Source: Petrolisthes cinctipes
Lineage: Eukaryota > Arthropoda > Malacostraca > Decapoda > Porcellanidae
Reading direction: 5' to 3'
Length of the DNA: 64,000 bases
Assembly: GCA_033782935.1 (NCBI GenBank)
Contig: JAWQEG010001368.1
Span: 434,001 to 498,000, forward strand
Shown here in pieces: positions 11,051 through 22,310 of this stretch (position 1 is the first letter of the stretch; each line of letters begins with the position of its first letter). A program made the translations under genes and the position numbers. The notes under the pieces were generated by a model. It searched no databases and was not told the origin of the DNA. It saw nothing but the letters and a program-made list of their open reading frames with translations.

Positions 11051-12005
11051 ATCATCATTGCAGGGTTGCCGTTTTGTAGAATTTTGCTGAGAAACGTAGA
11101 AAAATAGCGACATCTGGCAACTGATCGTAGAATTTTTTTCCACATCCACACTCGGCACAGAAACCACATTAAAAACTAAACATATAATTTGTAAAAACTG
11201 ACCTTACATGAATGGAAATAAATAGTGATAACAGATGATGTTTTTTATCGTCAAATAAGTCCTTAAAATTATATTTAGCACTAATTAGAATGGACTTTTC
11301 GGGTTCTTCTGTGTGTAGAATTTGTTTCTACAAAATTAAATTAAGCATTTTCATGGCAAAGCAGCATAAAAATATTTGTTTAACTATTTTTCAAATTCTT
11401 TAGGGTATGGAATTGCATTGTACTTACAAATTCCTTAATAACATATTAATTATGAACCAATTTATGTCAAATCAAGACAGATACTGTAAACAGATTTGAA
11501 GCAGATGTCAGTTCTCTGGGTGCATTCACATTGAAGACATCATCCAAGGTGTTCCAGAGCTACAATACGAACTATAGATATCTCGCCGACATCTTTCCCT
11601 CAAACTCCGGTAAGTGTTAATACGTAAACATTACCTTTGGATTGAAAATTTTAACTTTTTACGAGTGTAAGGAAAATAGAGAAGTTATCCATTGCAAACA
11701 TTTAACAGATTATACGGCACTTAACAGAAAATGGGATACCTTCCTATAACTTTTGTAAATTGACATATTTGATATTTTCAGATTGAAATGGCTGGTAAAC
11801 GGAAACTAAGGGATGAATGGTTACACATGGACGATTTTAGACCATGGCTAGAAAAAGTGGATGGAGATCCAACCAAAGCCTACTGTAACAAATGCCAAAA
11901 GACGTTTTCTGGGGATCTTACAGCAATAAAGCGTCACAAGGTAAGGCAACCTTTTCATTTAATCATAGGTTAAAAGAACCAATCATGGCATATTATGAAA
12001 AAGAA

Positions 12006-12174
12006 TTAAGGGGGTACATAGTACACTGTGTTTGGTGGTACATCTGGGGCAACTGATTATTCCTAACTATTGCAAGCAACAGATCACCATTATATTTACT
12101 CATTGGCCCCGTTTTCCAACATACTTTGGAGGAATCAAGGCACTCTAATATAGAAAATGCATACTATCCCTTAA
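12006..12174. mobile_element. TTAA MITE, copy 4 (in hAT-1 intron)
   Basis: TTAAGGGGGTAC at the left and ATACTATCCCTTAA at the right, with the internal ATTCCTAACTATTGCAAG and GGAATCAAGGCACTCTAAT blocks shared with copies 1 and 7. Its right TTAA is also the left TTAA of the next element. Confidence 0.85.
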
Positions 12175-13022
12175 GGGGAGCCTCCACTCTCACCCCCATT
12201 TGCGCTCCTGTTAATTTTAGAAGCAAAATCCTCGTTGGTTTTTACATATGCTGACCAATTTTCATTGCAATCGAGCAACAAATAATATTTTTCTTAAAAC
12301 GTTTGAAAAAAAAAATGGAAAATATTAACAAAAAAATATCTATGTTTCAGAATAGCATAAGATTTTATGTGGACTATCCTCTGATATATAGCAACACTTC
12401 TATGGAACGAAAAGTCCTTTGTCACTGCTGTAAATGAGAAAATTCCTCGCCTGAAATTGTTGAAATAAATTGTCGCCTGAAATTTTGGGGAAAAAAAATC
12501 ACCAAAAATAAAATAATCATTTTTGATGGAAATCCCTCTAACGGAATGTGCTCATATACTGTATACGTATATCACGTGTGAAAAGATTAATTGACATGAT
12601 GTAAAAACCCTTCGTGTTGATAGCTATTATACTGGAAAATATCACTTGAAAAAAAATTTAAATTAAAAATTCTTTTGTTAGTGCTCTAAATTTGTAATAC
12701 CTCCATTTTCTTTATCTTTCCTAAGTTATACTGAGTATGGAGAAGTGGCTGGTGTATGGCAGACTATTGAATTTTGCCAATTTTTTTAATGCGCACATAC
12801 GGACCTAATTTCAACTTCAAGTTCAAGGTCCCGCAGAGGGCCGCTCATGGGCAACATAATATGCGGGGGTTGTGCGAAGGATTTAGGGATCCAGGGTAGG
12901 ATTAGGAATGGGGTTAGGATGAGGGTGGATTGGGTCAGGGACTCTGGATTGAGGATTAGGATTGGGGAGGTAATGATTGGAGATAAGGATCTGACTGGAG
13001 GGCCAGTGGAGGCTCCCCTTAA
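12171..13022. mobile_element. 852-bp TTAA element with 18-bp perfect terminal repeats
   Basis: The ends TTAAGGGGAGCCTCCACT (12171-12188) and AGTGGAGGCTCCCCTTAA (13005-13022) are exact inverted copies. The interior has no transposase. The right part is a purine-rich GGATTAGG/GGGTTAGG-like run (12880-12975). It inserted into the TTAA duplicated by MITE copy 4, so the two share one target site. TTAA termini suggest piggyBac-type mobilisation. Confidence 0.8.
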
Positions 13023-15193
13023 GCAAAATTAAAGATACACCTAGAAAAATTATCATTTCCTGTCCCACAGAAAACACAAATTCATGCAGCCAGCTCTAGT
13101 CAAAAGTCTCGTCAAGAAGATCAGCAGGGATGTCAAGATATTCGGTATAAAATAAACTTAGCATATATATTATTAATATGTTTCATGGCCGAACATAATA
13201 TACCTTTCCTCATTGCTGACCATATGACAGATCTTTTTAAAACAATATTTCCCGACTCTGCCATTGCCCAGGGATTACACATGAAAAGAACAAAGTGTAC
13301 AGAAATTGCAAAGAAAGTTGGTTTAGTTATCTCAGAAGAGTTTGTGAGAGATTTGAGGCAGCATAAATTTTCCATAATTATTGACGAGTCAACTGATGTC
13401 AGTGCAACCAAATGTCTTACGGTGATAGCAAAATTTTATAATTCAGCCAAAGGAATAATTGTTACAAAGATGCTAGATTTAATTAACATTTATGGTGACA
13501 AAATGCAAACGACTGGATCTTCTGGCCAGTCACTGTATAACATGATTATTGAAACTTTAAATTTTCATGATATTCCCCTGAATAATTTGGTTGGTTTTGC
13601 TGCAGACGGAGCATCGAATTTAGTGGGAGAATCAAACTCTTTATGCAGTAGGTTAAGGGAAAACTTTCCAGGGATTACAATTTTAAAATGCATTTGTCAT
13701 TCTCTCCACTTGTGTGCTTCCGAAGCAGCTAAGACTCTTCCCAGACATTGTGAAGATTTGATTGATAAGAAGTATTTATACCCATTTTGCTCACAGTGCC
13801 AAACGCAAATATGAATTTAAACAATTTCAAACCTTATTGGACATAAAACCACACAAAATTCTCCATCCAAGTCAAACACGTTGGCTACAAATTCATGTGA
13901 TGCTGTTTTGTTATATACCAAACTTGGGAATATGACCAAAAATAATAAGTATCTGTTCAAAACTCTGGCCACGTTTTCTTTAAACATTTTAGCTCTGCCT
14001 GTTACAAACACAGACGCAGAAAGACTGTTTTCTAAACTACATTTAATTGAAACAGATATAAGAAATAAGTTAAATATCCATTCTCTTAAATCACTATGTT
14101 ATGTATCTGAAGCAGTCAGGGAACAAGGAGAGTGTTATAAATTTAAAGTATCTGGTGCAATGATGGAATCCTTATAAATAGCCCATGTAGCCTACAATAA
14201 ATAAAATATTGTATATGTTTGTTAAATGTTAAATGTTTTACTTGTTTATTAATTATATATTTTACAGTTATATTTCTTGTTTCAATTAAAAAAAAAACAT
14301 ATAATGTTGTATCCTATAGTTTAGTTTCCCTTTCTATATCCTTCATTTATAAACGAAAATCTGTTACCTTGAACTAAGAAATGTATAGGTGAAATCAAAC
14401 AATAAACAATTACAAATATTTTTACAATAACATATTTGAGTTTACACTCAAATTATTCTAAAATATAAAAGATTTGTATACACACAAATTTAATTACCTT
14501 TGGTAACCCAGTGTTCAGAGTTGCCAGTAAAGAACAGAAATATACTAGCGTGTAGTGACGGTGACGGTCCAGGGATGCCGTTTTGTGTTTTTTTTCTGTG
14601 TAAACGTGGTTTTCTGACGACGTCTGGCAACCCACCGTGGTCAAGTTGGAGTTCGTCCACATTCGACTACATTGGGAACCACCACACTTTAATTTAACGT
14701 TTTTAAATAGTAAACAAGAAAGTTGCTGTATTTAAAATGATCATTCTACATTGTTTTATATCTTTTCATTTTATGCCTCAATGTGTCTTGCAATTATCAA
14801 TCTTTCCTTATGTCAATGATATATTCTCATGACAAACACCTTCACGACCGGAGTATCATATTGATTTATTTCCATCTTCGGAACATTATGAGAGTTTCCT
14901 TTTTACTTATAAACTTTGAGGGAAGTTAGTTGTTTCAAGGCCTTCATCAAGGTAAGTCACGGGTGTGTGAGGGGCATATAGTTTTGTTATTTATCACCTC
15001 TTTATTCAATGCACTGAATGATATTGAGTTCCCCTCAAAGCTATTAAATCAGTTTTCTCTCAGAGAAATTTATAAAGAAAACGAACATGTCTATCATTCG
15101 TGTTTTATCTGTAGGCCTCCTTTGTATACCGGCATTCATAATATTCGTATCTCAGGCCCTTGAACTAATATTGATATAAATTTAAAGGTTAGC

Positions 15194-17289
15194 ATGCCTC
15201 CCAAGCGAAAACTGAGAGACGAATGGTTGGTGAATGAGGAGTTCAGGCATTGGTTGTCACGGGTGGACGGCAATGCAGAGAGAGCTTACTGCACAGTATG
15301 CAACAAAGAATTCAATGCCGAACTTTCCACTATTAAGAGACATAAGGTATGCAGTACACTATCAAACCTTTATTTTGTTGTTTTAATATTGTTCTCTTGA
15401 CAAGCATCGAGTTATATCAACCATCCCACCGCCTTACGTAGGCCATTAGTATGTATCTCATTACAGACACATCACCAATGAGGCACACATGCTGCAGAGG
15501 CAGGAGGATAGGGTGAGGGATGTACAGGAGGTTGAGCCAGTTGATGGACGCCGTCGTCTTAATGACACCATAGCATTAGCGAAGATCTTGTTAATATGCT
15601 TTATAGCTGAGCATAACTTACCATTCACCATTGCAGATCATATGGAAGAACTATGCAAAACCATGTTTCCAGATTCGCCAATCGCACAAGGAATGTGCAT
15701 GAAGAAAACCAAATGCACTCAGGTAGCAAAAGCGATTGGTAAATGTGTAACTTTGGATATGGTAAGTAAGCTCAAAGGTCATAAGTTTTCTGTAATCATT
15801 GATGAGTCCACGGATGTCAGCACCACTAAATGTTTGACGTTGGTTGTTAAATATTATGATACAGATACGACAACGATGAAGACTGGCACCTTGGAACTCA
15901 TTGATGTATATGATGACGACAACAAGGAATGCGTGGGCTCAACTGGGGAACATTTATATACTTTACTGCTGAAAACTTTATCTGCATATGACATTCCTCT
16001 GAGCAATGTTGTGGGATTTGCAGCTGACGGTGCTTCCAACCTAATGGGGGACAATAATTCTCTAGCCAGCCGACTGAGAGCAGACTTGCCAGGTATAACA
16101 ATCTTCAGGTGCATTTGCCATAGTATACATTTATGTGCGTCTGAAGCTGCAAAAACTCTACCTAGACATTGTGAAGATCTTCTCAGGAATATATATTCAT
16201 ACTTTTCCCATAGCTCAAAAAGACAACACCAGTTTAAACAGGCACAATTATTCCTAGAATTAAAACCCCACAAAATTTTGCATGCTTGTCAAACCAGATG
16301 GCTTTCTTTTACATAAAGCAGTAGAGAGAATCCTTGAGCAGTGGGCTGCACTCAAATTGTTTTTTATAGAAAACGAACTTGGTGAAAGGCTCTGATCTGT
16401 GGAATTTATTGTAAAAGATCTCAAGGATCCTTCAGTATTTCTGTACTACAATTTTCTTAATTTCATTTTGCCAACATTTTCAAAAATTAACTTACTATTT
16501 CAGAGAGATACACCAACTGTACATTGACTATATGACCCCATAATTCAGCTCTTTAGAAACCTCCTAGGATACTTCTGTCGAAGAGATGTTGTGGAAAAAG
16601 CAGATCTGATGACATTTGATCCAATGTTAAGTTCTAATCATTTGCCATTAAATCAGATCTACTTAGGATCAGCTATCCACGGCCTTCTCCAAACAGAAGT
16701 GTACATTCGTAATCAAGGTATGGTTGACTATGTCCAATCCCGCTGTCGAGAATTTATGATCACTATGTACCAACAAATGCAAAAGAGGTTTGACCTTAAC
16801 TCACCTTTGTGGTATATGGCATCATTCTTAGGTAAAAATAAGGTACTAGACAGCAAAAGTAGGGAGTTGATGCCCTCCTTGACAGATTTTGTAAAGCTTG
16901 TACCCAGGCTGTACGTAGGAAGTTTACAAGACCTAGATAATGAATGGAGGAATTTGGACAGTACACCTAACTTAGCCTATCTCAAGAACGACACCTCTGA
17001 TATCCATGATTTCTATATAAAATTGGGAGAGTTAGAAGACAATGAAGGTACAAAGCAGTTTAAGAATTTTGCCCTCTTTGCATTGCAAGTATTGGCACTG
17101 CCAACTTCTAATACTGCTGCAGAACGAATATTTTCTAAAATGAATTTAATTAAAACAGATATCCGGAATCGTCTCCAAATGCCTGCACTGCAATCACTGA
17201 CTCTCGTTTCTGAGGCAGTAAAAGTCCACGGGGCATGCTATAATTTCAAGCCAACAGATGATATGATAAATGCTATTCTTAAGTCATAA
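15194..17289 (+). pseudogene. hAT-2 transposase pseudogene
   Basis: Exon 1 (15194-15346) encodes a BED-like finger (AYCTVCN, TIKRHK), with donor GTATGC. Exon 2 begins after CAG at 15466. Joining the exons at phase 0 meets TGA at 15479, so there is probably a one-base indel just after the acceptor. The frame is then open 15480-16316 with the hAT core (IIDESTDVS, FAADGASNLMG, CICHSIHLCASEAAKTLP, a TRWLS motif). An extra T near 16308 shifts the frame, and further stops occur near 16396 and 16526. The C-terminal part is open again 16591-17289 with the dimerisation motif NTAAERIFSKMNLIKTDIR. It was a full-length architecture of roughly 650 residues, now inactive. It is the best template for the family here, as hAT-1 and hAT-3 lack parts. 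Confidence 0.85.
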
Positions 17290-17319
17290 TTATTTTTGTT
17301 ATTATTTTCCATAAATTTG

Positions 17320-17582
17320 CTGAGAGCCGACTGGTGTTGGTTTTGGGTGCTGGTCTGGTAACAGTGGAAAAACTTTCTGCCAAACGTAGCCTTCAGTGCT
17401 GTAGCTGTTGATTCCTTTTTTATATATTATTATTCTTACAATTTTGATCATTATCAATTATAATGATAATGACAAACAGCTAAGAAGGTATTAAACAAGT
17501 ACAGTTTATTGAATATTTGGCAGGTTTCTCCACTGTTACCAGACCTATACCCATACCCAACACCCGTCGGGTCTCTGCCAAT
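17320..17582. mobile_element. Foldback MITE with ~64-bp arms
   Basis: The left arm (17320-17383) and right arm (17517-17581) are inverted copies. The GGTCTGGTAACAGTGGA core is identical in both, with several mismatches and small indels elsewhere. The loop is about 135 bp of AT-rich sequence. Flanking ATAAATTT and ATGTATTT are similar but not identical octamers, so a hAT-type 8-bp duplication is possible but unproven. No coding capacity. Confidence 0.6.
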
Positions 17583-18212
17583 GTATTTGGGTCGATGTAC
17601 ACTACATTAATGTTCGTTTCTTTGTTTATTCAATAATTTAAGTATATATTTGATTACTCACTTCTCCTGTTGATAATGTTGTTAAATGCAATTATTCAAA
17701 TACATATCTAAATTGTACTTTATTTTTCTTACATTTGTCATACATATTAATGGTATATTTGTGAAACTCAAGGTTTATGATATTATTTGTAATTAAAGAG
17801 TTGTTACAGATTTTTCTTTTTTTACATGATCTTTTCGTTGTGATTTTAATCAAATACTGCATTTGCATAAAAAAATACGCACATTCAAGGTATGGATAAA
17901 ATCAATCGTTACTGTATTTCCCGGGAGAAAATGAGGGACAACTAGGGAAGGAAAAACAAAATTTTCCAAACCATAATAAAATGTAAATACTGGAACATCA
18001 GTTATATTCCGAGTCGGAAATATTAGCTATTCAATTGAGAAAAAGCGACCATTTATGTACATTAGTTGTACCTCTTGTAATGCCATTCTCTATAAACAGG
18101 AAGCACATTAAACAAGAAGACTCATCATGGTTCGTTCACTAAGCGTTCAACCACACTCGGTGTGGTCACGGCGGCAAGGCTGGGCCGCCGCCCGCCGCCG
18201 CCCGTGTACTAG
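17583..18212. other. AT-rich spacer, possibly hAT-2 tail
   Basis: No coding frame or repeat recognised, apart from a GC-rich CCGCCGCC run at 18183-18202 just before hAT-3. Confidence 0.4.
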
Positions 18213-18614
18213 CTGGCAACCAGGGCTTCCATGAGTTGATGAAATCCTACCCTAGATTTTTGTCGATATTACCCTAGATTCGAGTGTTTTACCCTAGATT
18301 GTCGAAGTTCTTCATAAAATTGTTGATTCATGCACTATCATACATAAGTTTATATATTGCCCCCCCCCCAAACATTTCCCCCACACACACAGGAAAAAAA
18401 CAAATGCCGCATAAATTAAAGGGTATTTTATTTAGAAATATGCAGTTGTATACTCTATCTGCTAACACTGTAACACCTCCAGGAGACTTACATATTTGCA
18501 GCCTCAGAACATGTAGAATCACTCTTATTAAACATTATTCATTGCTTTTAGCATATTGTCATCAAAACCAAGGCGTTTCATGTAATAAATTCCATGCATG
18601 AGACCACATATTGT

Positions 18615-19343
18615 TTAATTTTTTAGAGAGCTTCTTAATGAGGTTTTTGTTATGTTTAATTGACTGAAAAAACGTTCCACAGCAGCATTTGAAAAAGGTA
18701 GTGAAAGGAGAGTGGAAATAACATCTGATAAATTAGGGTAACATTGTAGGCCTGCATCATTTTTCCTATTTAATACTATCTTCCAGTACTGCATGAAATT
18801 TAGTTGTTTAGATAGTTCCTCATCCAAGTAGTGTAGTCTCCACTCTTCATCCACAAGCTTTTTGTCAGCAAATTTTTGTAACTGGGGCAGTTCATCAAAT
18901 AAAAATGCTAGGGAGGGAGGGTTAAGGGTAGAAGCAGAGTGTGGGTTGATGCAGGCTACTATGTCATGAATTTTGTCATTCAAGGAATATCTTTTTTGGA
19001 TTTGGAGTACAGCTTCTATCAGGAAAGACTGACATGACTTTTGAAACTGAGAAAGTTCTTCTTTAGTAGCCTGCTCCTGCTATTTTCATATTATTTACTG
19101 ATGTTGATGCACTCACTCCTAGATAAATATTCTCAGTTGGGACGAAAGTACTAGAAAACATGGGATGAGCAGGAGTAAGGAGAGAAATGTCTGCTTTCTT
19201 AACAAAACTTACATCCATGAAGTCTGAACATAAACTTCTAATGAGTTTACACGTTTCAGTTTTTAATGTGAAGAAATTTGGAGCCTCAGACTGGAAAAGT
19301 GTGTTGTAACTATTAAACTTACCCAAGTTGTAGTCTAGGAATT
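18615..19343 (-). pseudogene. hAT-3 transposase C-terminal remnant
   Basis: Two minus-strand open pieces. 19063-19326 contains a VKKADISLL...NIYLG segment matching the VEKADLMTF...QIYLG segment of hAT-2. 18615-18983 contains the hAT dimerisation motif SNAAVERFFSQLNITKTSLR. The stretch between them (18984-19062) breaks the frame. No BED finger or catalytic DESTD/DGASN region was found elsewhere in the element, so it could not move on its own. Confidence 0.75.
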
Positions 19344-19701
19344 CTAAGTAAGGTCTAGAAAATTTGTCTTCAATAACACAAATTTTTCAAACATATAAAT
19401 ATAGCCTACTGTACACCATATAAATAATAAATAGTAAATACTAATATAAAAAGTTCCAATCATATAATTTATTGATGCATTACGACGAAATAACAAAAAC
19501 CACGGCCGCCGGTCGGTTATAAACCAAAACGAGCTCCCAGAATACTGGCTAGTAGGCTCCAATGAACATAAGTTTACCACCTAATGTCTCATATTATACT
19601 CCAACAACTGTGTTTGGTGCCAAACCATGGTGAGTTGTCAGTAACCACCAAGTACCTAAACCTACCATTCCCACTTTTAAACAATTATTACAAGTGAAAA
19701 C

Positions 19702-19777
19702 AGCATATGCTGTCGGTGGCACTGGGGAGTGCTCTGTAGCGATCAGCATATGCTGTCGGCGGCAGTGTAAGGGTTAA
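19702..19777. mobile_element. TTAA element right end with twin palindromes
   Basis: Two copies of ACAGCATATGCTGTCGG-like sequence (about 19704 and 19744) precede GTGTAAGGGTTAA (19765-19777). CAGCATATGCTG is a perfect 12-bp palindrome. The layout matches the termini at 24628 and 26717. No left end beginning TTAACCC was found within hAT-3, so this is a remnant. Confidence 0.45.
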
Positions 19778-20575
19778 ATTGCATAGGCTATTTTCGGCTA
19801 AATATACCTTAATAGCATTTTCATTTTCTTTCACTTATTCGCAGTTAACATAACTTAGTTCAAGAAAAATATGCATATATACAATAATAAATTACCTTAT
19901 AGAATGGATATGAAGTTAACTGTTTATATGGGAGGAGGCCACCTTCAAGTAGAATATAGCTGGTAGGAGCACTATTGCAGCTGCTGTATTGTGTGGACTC
20001 GTCCTCGCAAGTGTCTGACTGTGTGTGTGTGAACAGCTTCACGCTCCAGATTTCAGAAGAGAACGCGTACGGGACGAAATAGGATAATATAAAAGCCGTA
20101 AAAGCACTCATGGTTATGCTTAGAATATTCGTACGTACGACATAATTACTTATGGATGACTCTTGGTTGCACCCACACAATATCGAACGGGAACAGTTCA
20201 GAAGGAAAAGAAAAGGCGGAAAAATCCTCATGATTATAAGCAATATTCATCCTTACGAACTATTTACGTAAGGATTAAAGTGACATGAGTTCCAGTAGGT
20301 TGGTACCCACCTCCCTACCTCCCTATCCCTGGCGCCCGGCGGGTATGCTCATACAAATCACGGGGATGATAATATGTACAGTACATTAATCGGACACTAT
20401 TAAATAAAAACCAGCCTGACGGCAGATTACCCTAGAATTACCCTAGTTTATGCATTACCCTAAACACTACCCTAGGAAGGGTCCAATTACCCTAGTTTAG
20501 GGTATTTTACCCTAGAATGGAAGCCCTGCTGGCAACAGTATTCCTCAGTGTTGTGTAGAAAACGCGGCAACACTG

Positions 20576-21921
20576 AGCCATAGCCGAAGCTGACTCGGGT
20601 CTCACACGTGGGTGGTGAGGTCTCTGGGCCACTCCTCATTTGTGATGTGTGCTATAGTTGTGTTTCAAACAGTCTTGTGTGTGCTTCACTCTGTCCCATT
20701 GACTGCCATTTATTTGCAGCCTTTAACATTTATTATTATTATTACACACACATTCCTTCATAACACGTTCAGACTATCGCCTATGCATTTACACATTCAC
20801 GAAACACTTGCATGAAATCATACACGCACGCAAACCCATGAAAACACTCCATTAGTGAACACCACAATAATGGATGGCATTCCCAAACGCGTTTACACTT
20901 ATACAATTCTACTGACACACCCAGTCACCCACACACTGACCTTCTGAGCCACCTTTGACATCCTGTGTGTTACGAAGGTATAGTACAGTCTCAGTACCAA
21001 CAATTGAGTTACCATCAAGAAAATGGGTGGAACACTCCCAAAAAAGTACCGGCATTGCTGGCTAGATCCTGCTGAGAAAAGATCGAAGCTACATGTATGA
21101 CTGTACTGTGGGGTTGGCATTCCTGCTGGCAGTGAGTTGACTCTCATTTCTGTACTAACGTGAAATCCTCTAGCATACATAATTCATGCATTAGGCAAGT
21201 TGTTGAGTAAGAGTTGTGACTTCATTTTTACAGATATACGTTATGTGATTTTAATGATTGATGGTTTTAGGGGAGGGGGAATTTACTGAATTATTGAATA
21301 TAATGAGAATGATGACCCAGAGAATAAAGTTACCCAATCGGATTTTAACAAAAAAAAAATCTTTGAATAGATTCGCTGTAACTGTAGTATTTTGTCTTAA
21401 ATATAATGCAGTTATAGCATAGGGTAGGATTAAGTAGGCTTTTGCTTTTTCTTCTCATACTTCTAAATAAGATTTTGTAAACTAACACAAACAGACATTA
21501 CCCTCTCCAGAAAGTGACGTGTATAAACAAATATGTGAAGAAACCAACACCTCAAAGCTTCACTCGATAATCTCGGGGCCTCAGTCTCAGGCTACGACTG
21601 ATGGCCTCTTGTCCCGAGGTAGGGGTATATATAAAAAAAGTAAAAATACAATAAAATAAATAAAAAGAAAGAAAACATTATATACCATTTGGCAACTACG
21701 GTGTGGATTAGCTGAGTTTTCAGCATTAGAAAGGGGCAAATCTTACGATTATACTTTAAATTTCTCAAATGGTAAAGAAATGTGAATATGTTTTTTCCAA
21801 TACTGAGAGTGAAACTTTCCCTGAATATAATGAAGTTTTATTATCTCACCAACGAGACACTTCCCTTCTCCTTCTTCCTCCTTCACATTCTCCTTCTCTT
21901 CACTTCATTGTTGTCATCAGT
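20576..21921. other. Spacer without gene
   Basis: No domain-bearing frame. The stretch 21561-21582 is the exact reverse complement of 4169-4190, marking a low-copy dispersed repeat fragment. The rest shows no structure. Confidence 0.5.
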
Positions 21922-22086
21922 TTAAGTGGAGATTATCTTGTTGGTGAATTGGAAGGTCTGTGATTCCTCCAAACTATACCAGGAAACAGATGACCTGAAT
22001 GTTACTTTCATGGGGGATTTGTTTGGTGGCATAGTTTGGAGGAATCAGTAGCCCACCAATCTACCAACAAAAGAATCCACCATTAA
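21922..22086. mobile_element. TTAA MITE, copy 5
   Basis: TTAA at both ends (21922-21925, 22083-22086), with the GATTCCTCCAAACTATACCAGG and TAGTTTGGAGGAATCA blocks inside, themselves inverted to each other. The terminal repeat is more diverged than in copy 7. About 165 bp. Confidence 0.75.
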
Positions 22087-22148
22087 ATATTAAGTGTCTT
22101 CAAGACAGTTTTTAATCTTTCAATAATTTACCCACAGCTGATGACGAC

Positions 22149-22310
22149 CATAAGGGGATAGTATACATCTGGTGCATTGGAGCGCCTCGACTCCTCCAAA
22201 GTATGTCAGAAAACAGGACTAAGTTAACAAATATAATGGTGGTTTGTTGCTGGGAATAGTTTGGAGGAATCACTACCTCCAATAATGTAAAGACTAAACC
22301 ATCCCCTTAA
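22149..22310. mobile_element. TTAA MITE, copy 6
   Basis: AAGGGGATAGTATAC at the left and ACCATCCCCTTAA at the right. The internal CTCCTCCAAAGTATG and AGTTTGGAGGAATCA blocks place it in the opposite orientation to copy 5, 60 bp away. The left TTAA has mutated to ATAA. Confidence 0.75.

Larger units (their letters stand above)
11788..14177 (+). pseudogene. hAT-1 transposase pseudogene
   Basis: Exon 1 (11788-11940) encodes a BED-like zinc finger: CX2C in AYCNKCQ and a His in AIKRHK. The donor GTAAGG follows at 11941. Exon 2 starts after CAG at 13070 and joins in phase. It carries the hAT core: the IIDESTDVS acidic motif, the FAADGASNLVG motif and the CICHSLHLCASEAAKTLP block. The frame breaks near 13790. 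The reading then continues in another frame to about 13893, where sequence jumps directly to the C-terminal dimerisation region (NTDAERLFSKLHLIETDIR, 13980-14080). Compared with hAT-2, roughly 270 residues are missing. It is not functional. The intron is 1.13 kb against 120 bp in hAT-2, the difference being the two inserted elements. Confidence 0.85.
11061..14513 (+). mobile_element. hAT-1 DNA transposon (decayed)
   Basis: Starts CAGGGTTGCCGTTTTGTAG, a typical hAT terminus, and closes near GGTAACCCAG (14504-14513), an imperfect complement of that start. The first ~100 bases resemble the start of hAT-2 at 14570. It carries a two-exon transposase pseudogene and, in its intron, two TTAA elements. 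I could not find a matching 8-bp target duplication, so the right boundary is provisional. Confidence 0.6.
18221..20528 (-). mobile_element. hAT-3 DNA transposon with 8-bp target duplication
   Basis: Terminal inverted repeats CAGGGCTTCCAT (18221-18232) and ATGGAAGCCCTG (20517-20528). The target duplication CTGGCAAC is exact at 18213-18220 and 20529-20536. Inside each end lie scattered copies of ACCCTAGA or ACCCTAG: three on the left (18252-18300) and six or more on the right (20427-20516). Such subterminal repeats are typical transposase-binding sites of hAT elements. It contains a decayed transposase tail on the minus strand. Confidence 0.9.
14570..20575 (+). mobile_element. hAT-2 DNA transposon (decayed, carries hAT-3)
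   Basis: The 5' end at 14570 reads CAGGGATGCCGTTTTGTG, paralogous to the hAT-1 start. The coding part ends at 17289. A plausible 3' end, GAAAACGCGGCAACACTG, lies at 20558-20575, beyond the nested hAT-3 (18221-20528). Removing hAT-3 brings it close to the rest. The flanking 8 bases (TGACGGTC left, AGCCATAG right) do not match, so the right boundary is an inference; the element may instead end before 18.2 kb. Confidence 0.45.

Noticed and set aside
19860..20243. 127-residue minus-strand frame inside hAT-3
   Set aside because: No similarity to hAT transposase regions or other families that I recognise; base composition is like its non-coding flanks.
18249..20516. CCCTAG-like words suggesting interstitial telomeric repeat
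   Set aside because: They are scattered, not tandem, and confined to the ends of a hAT element with an 8-bp target duplication.
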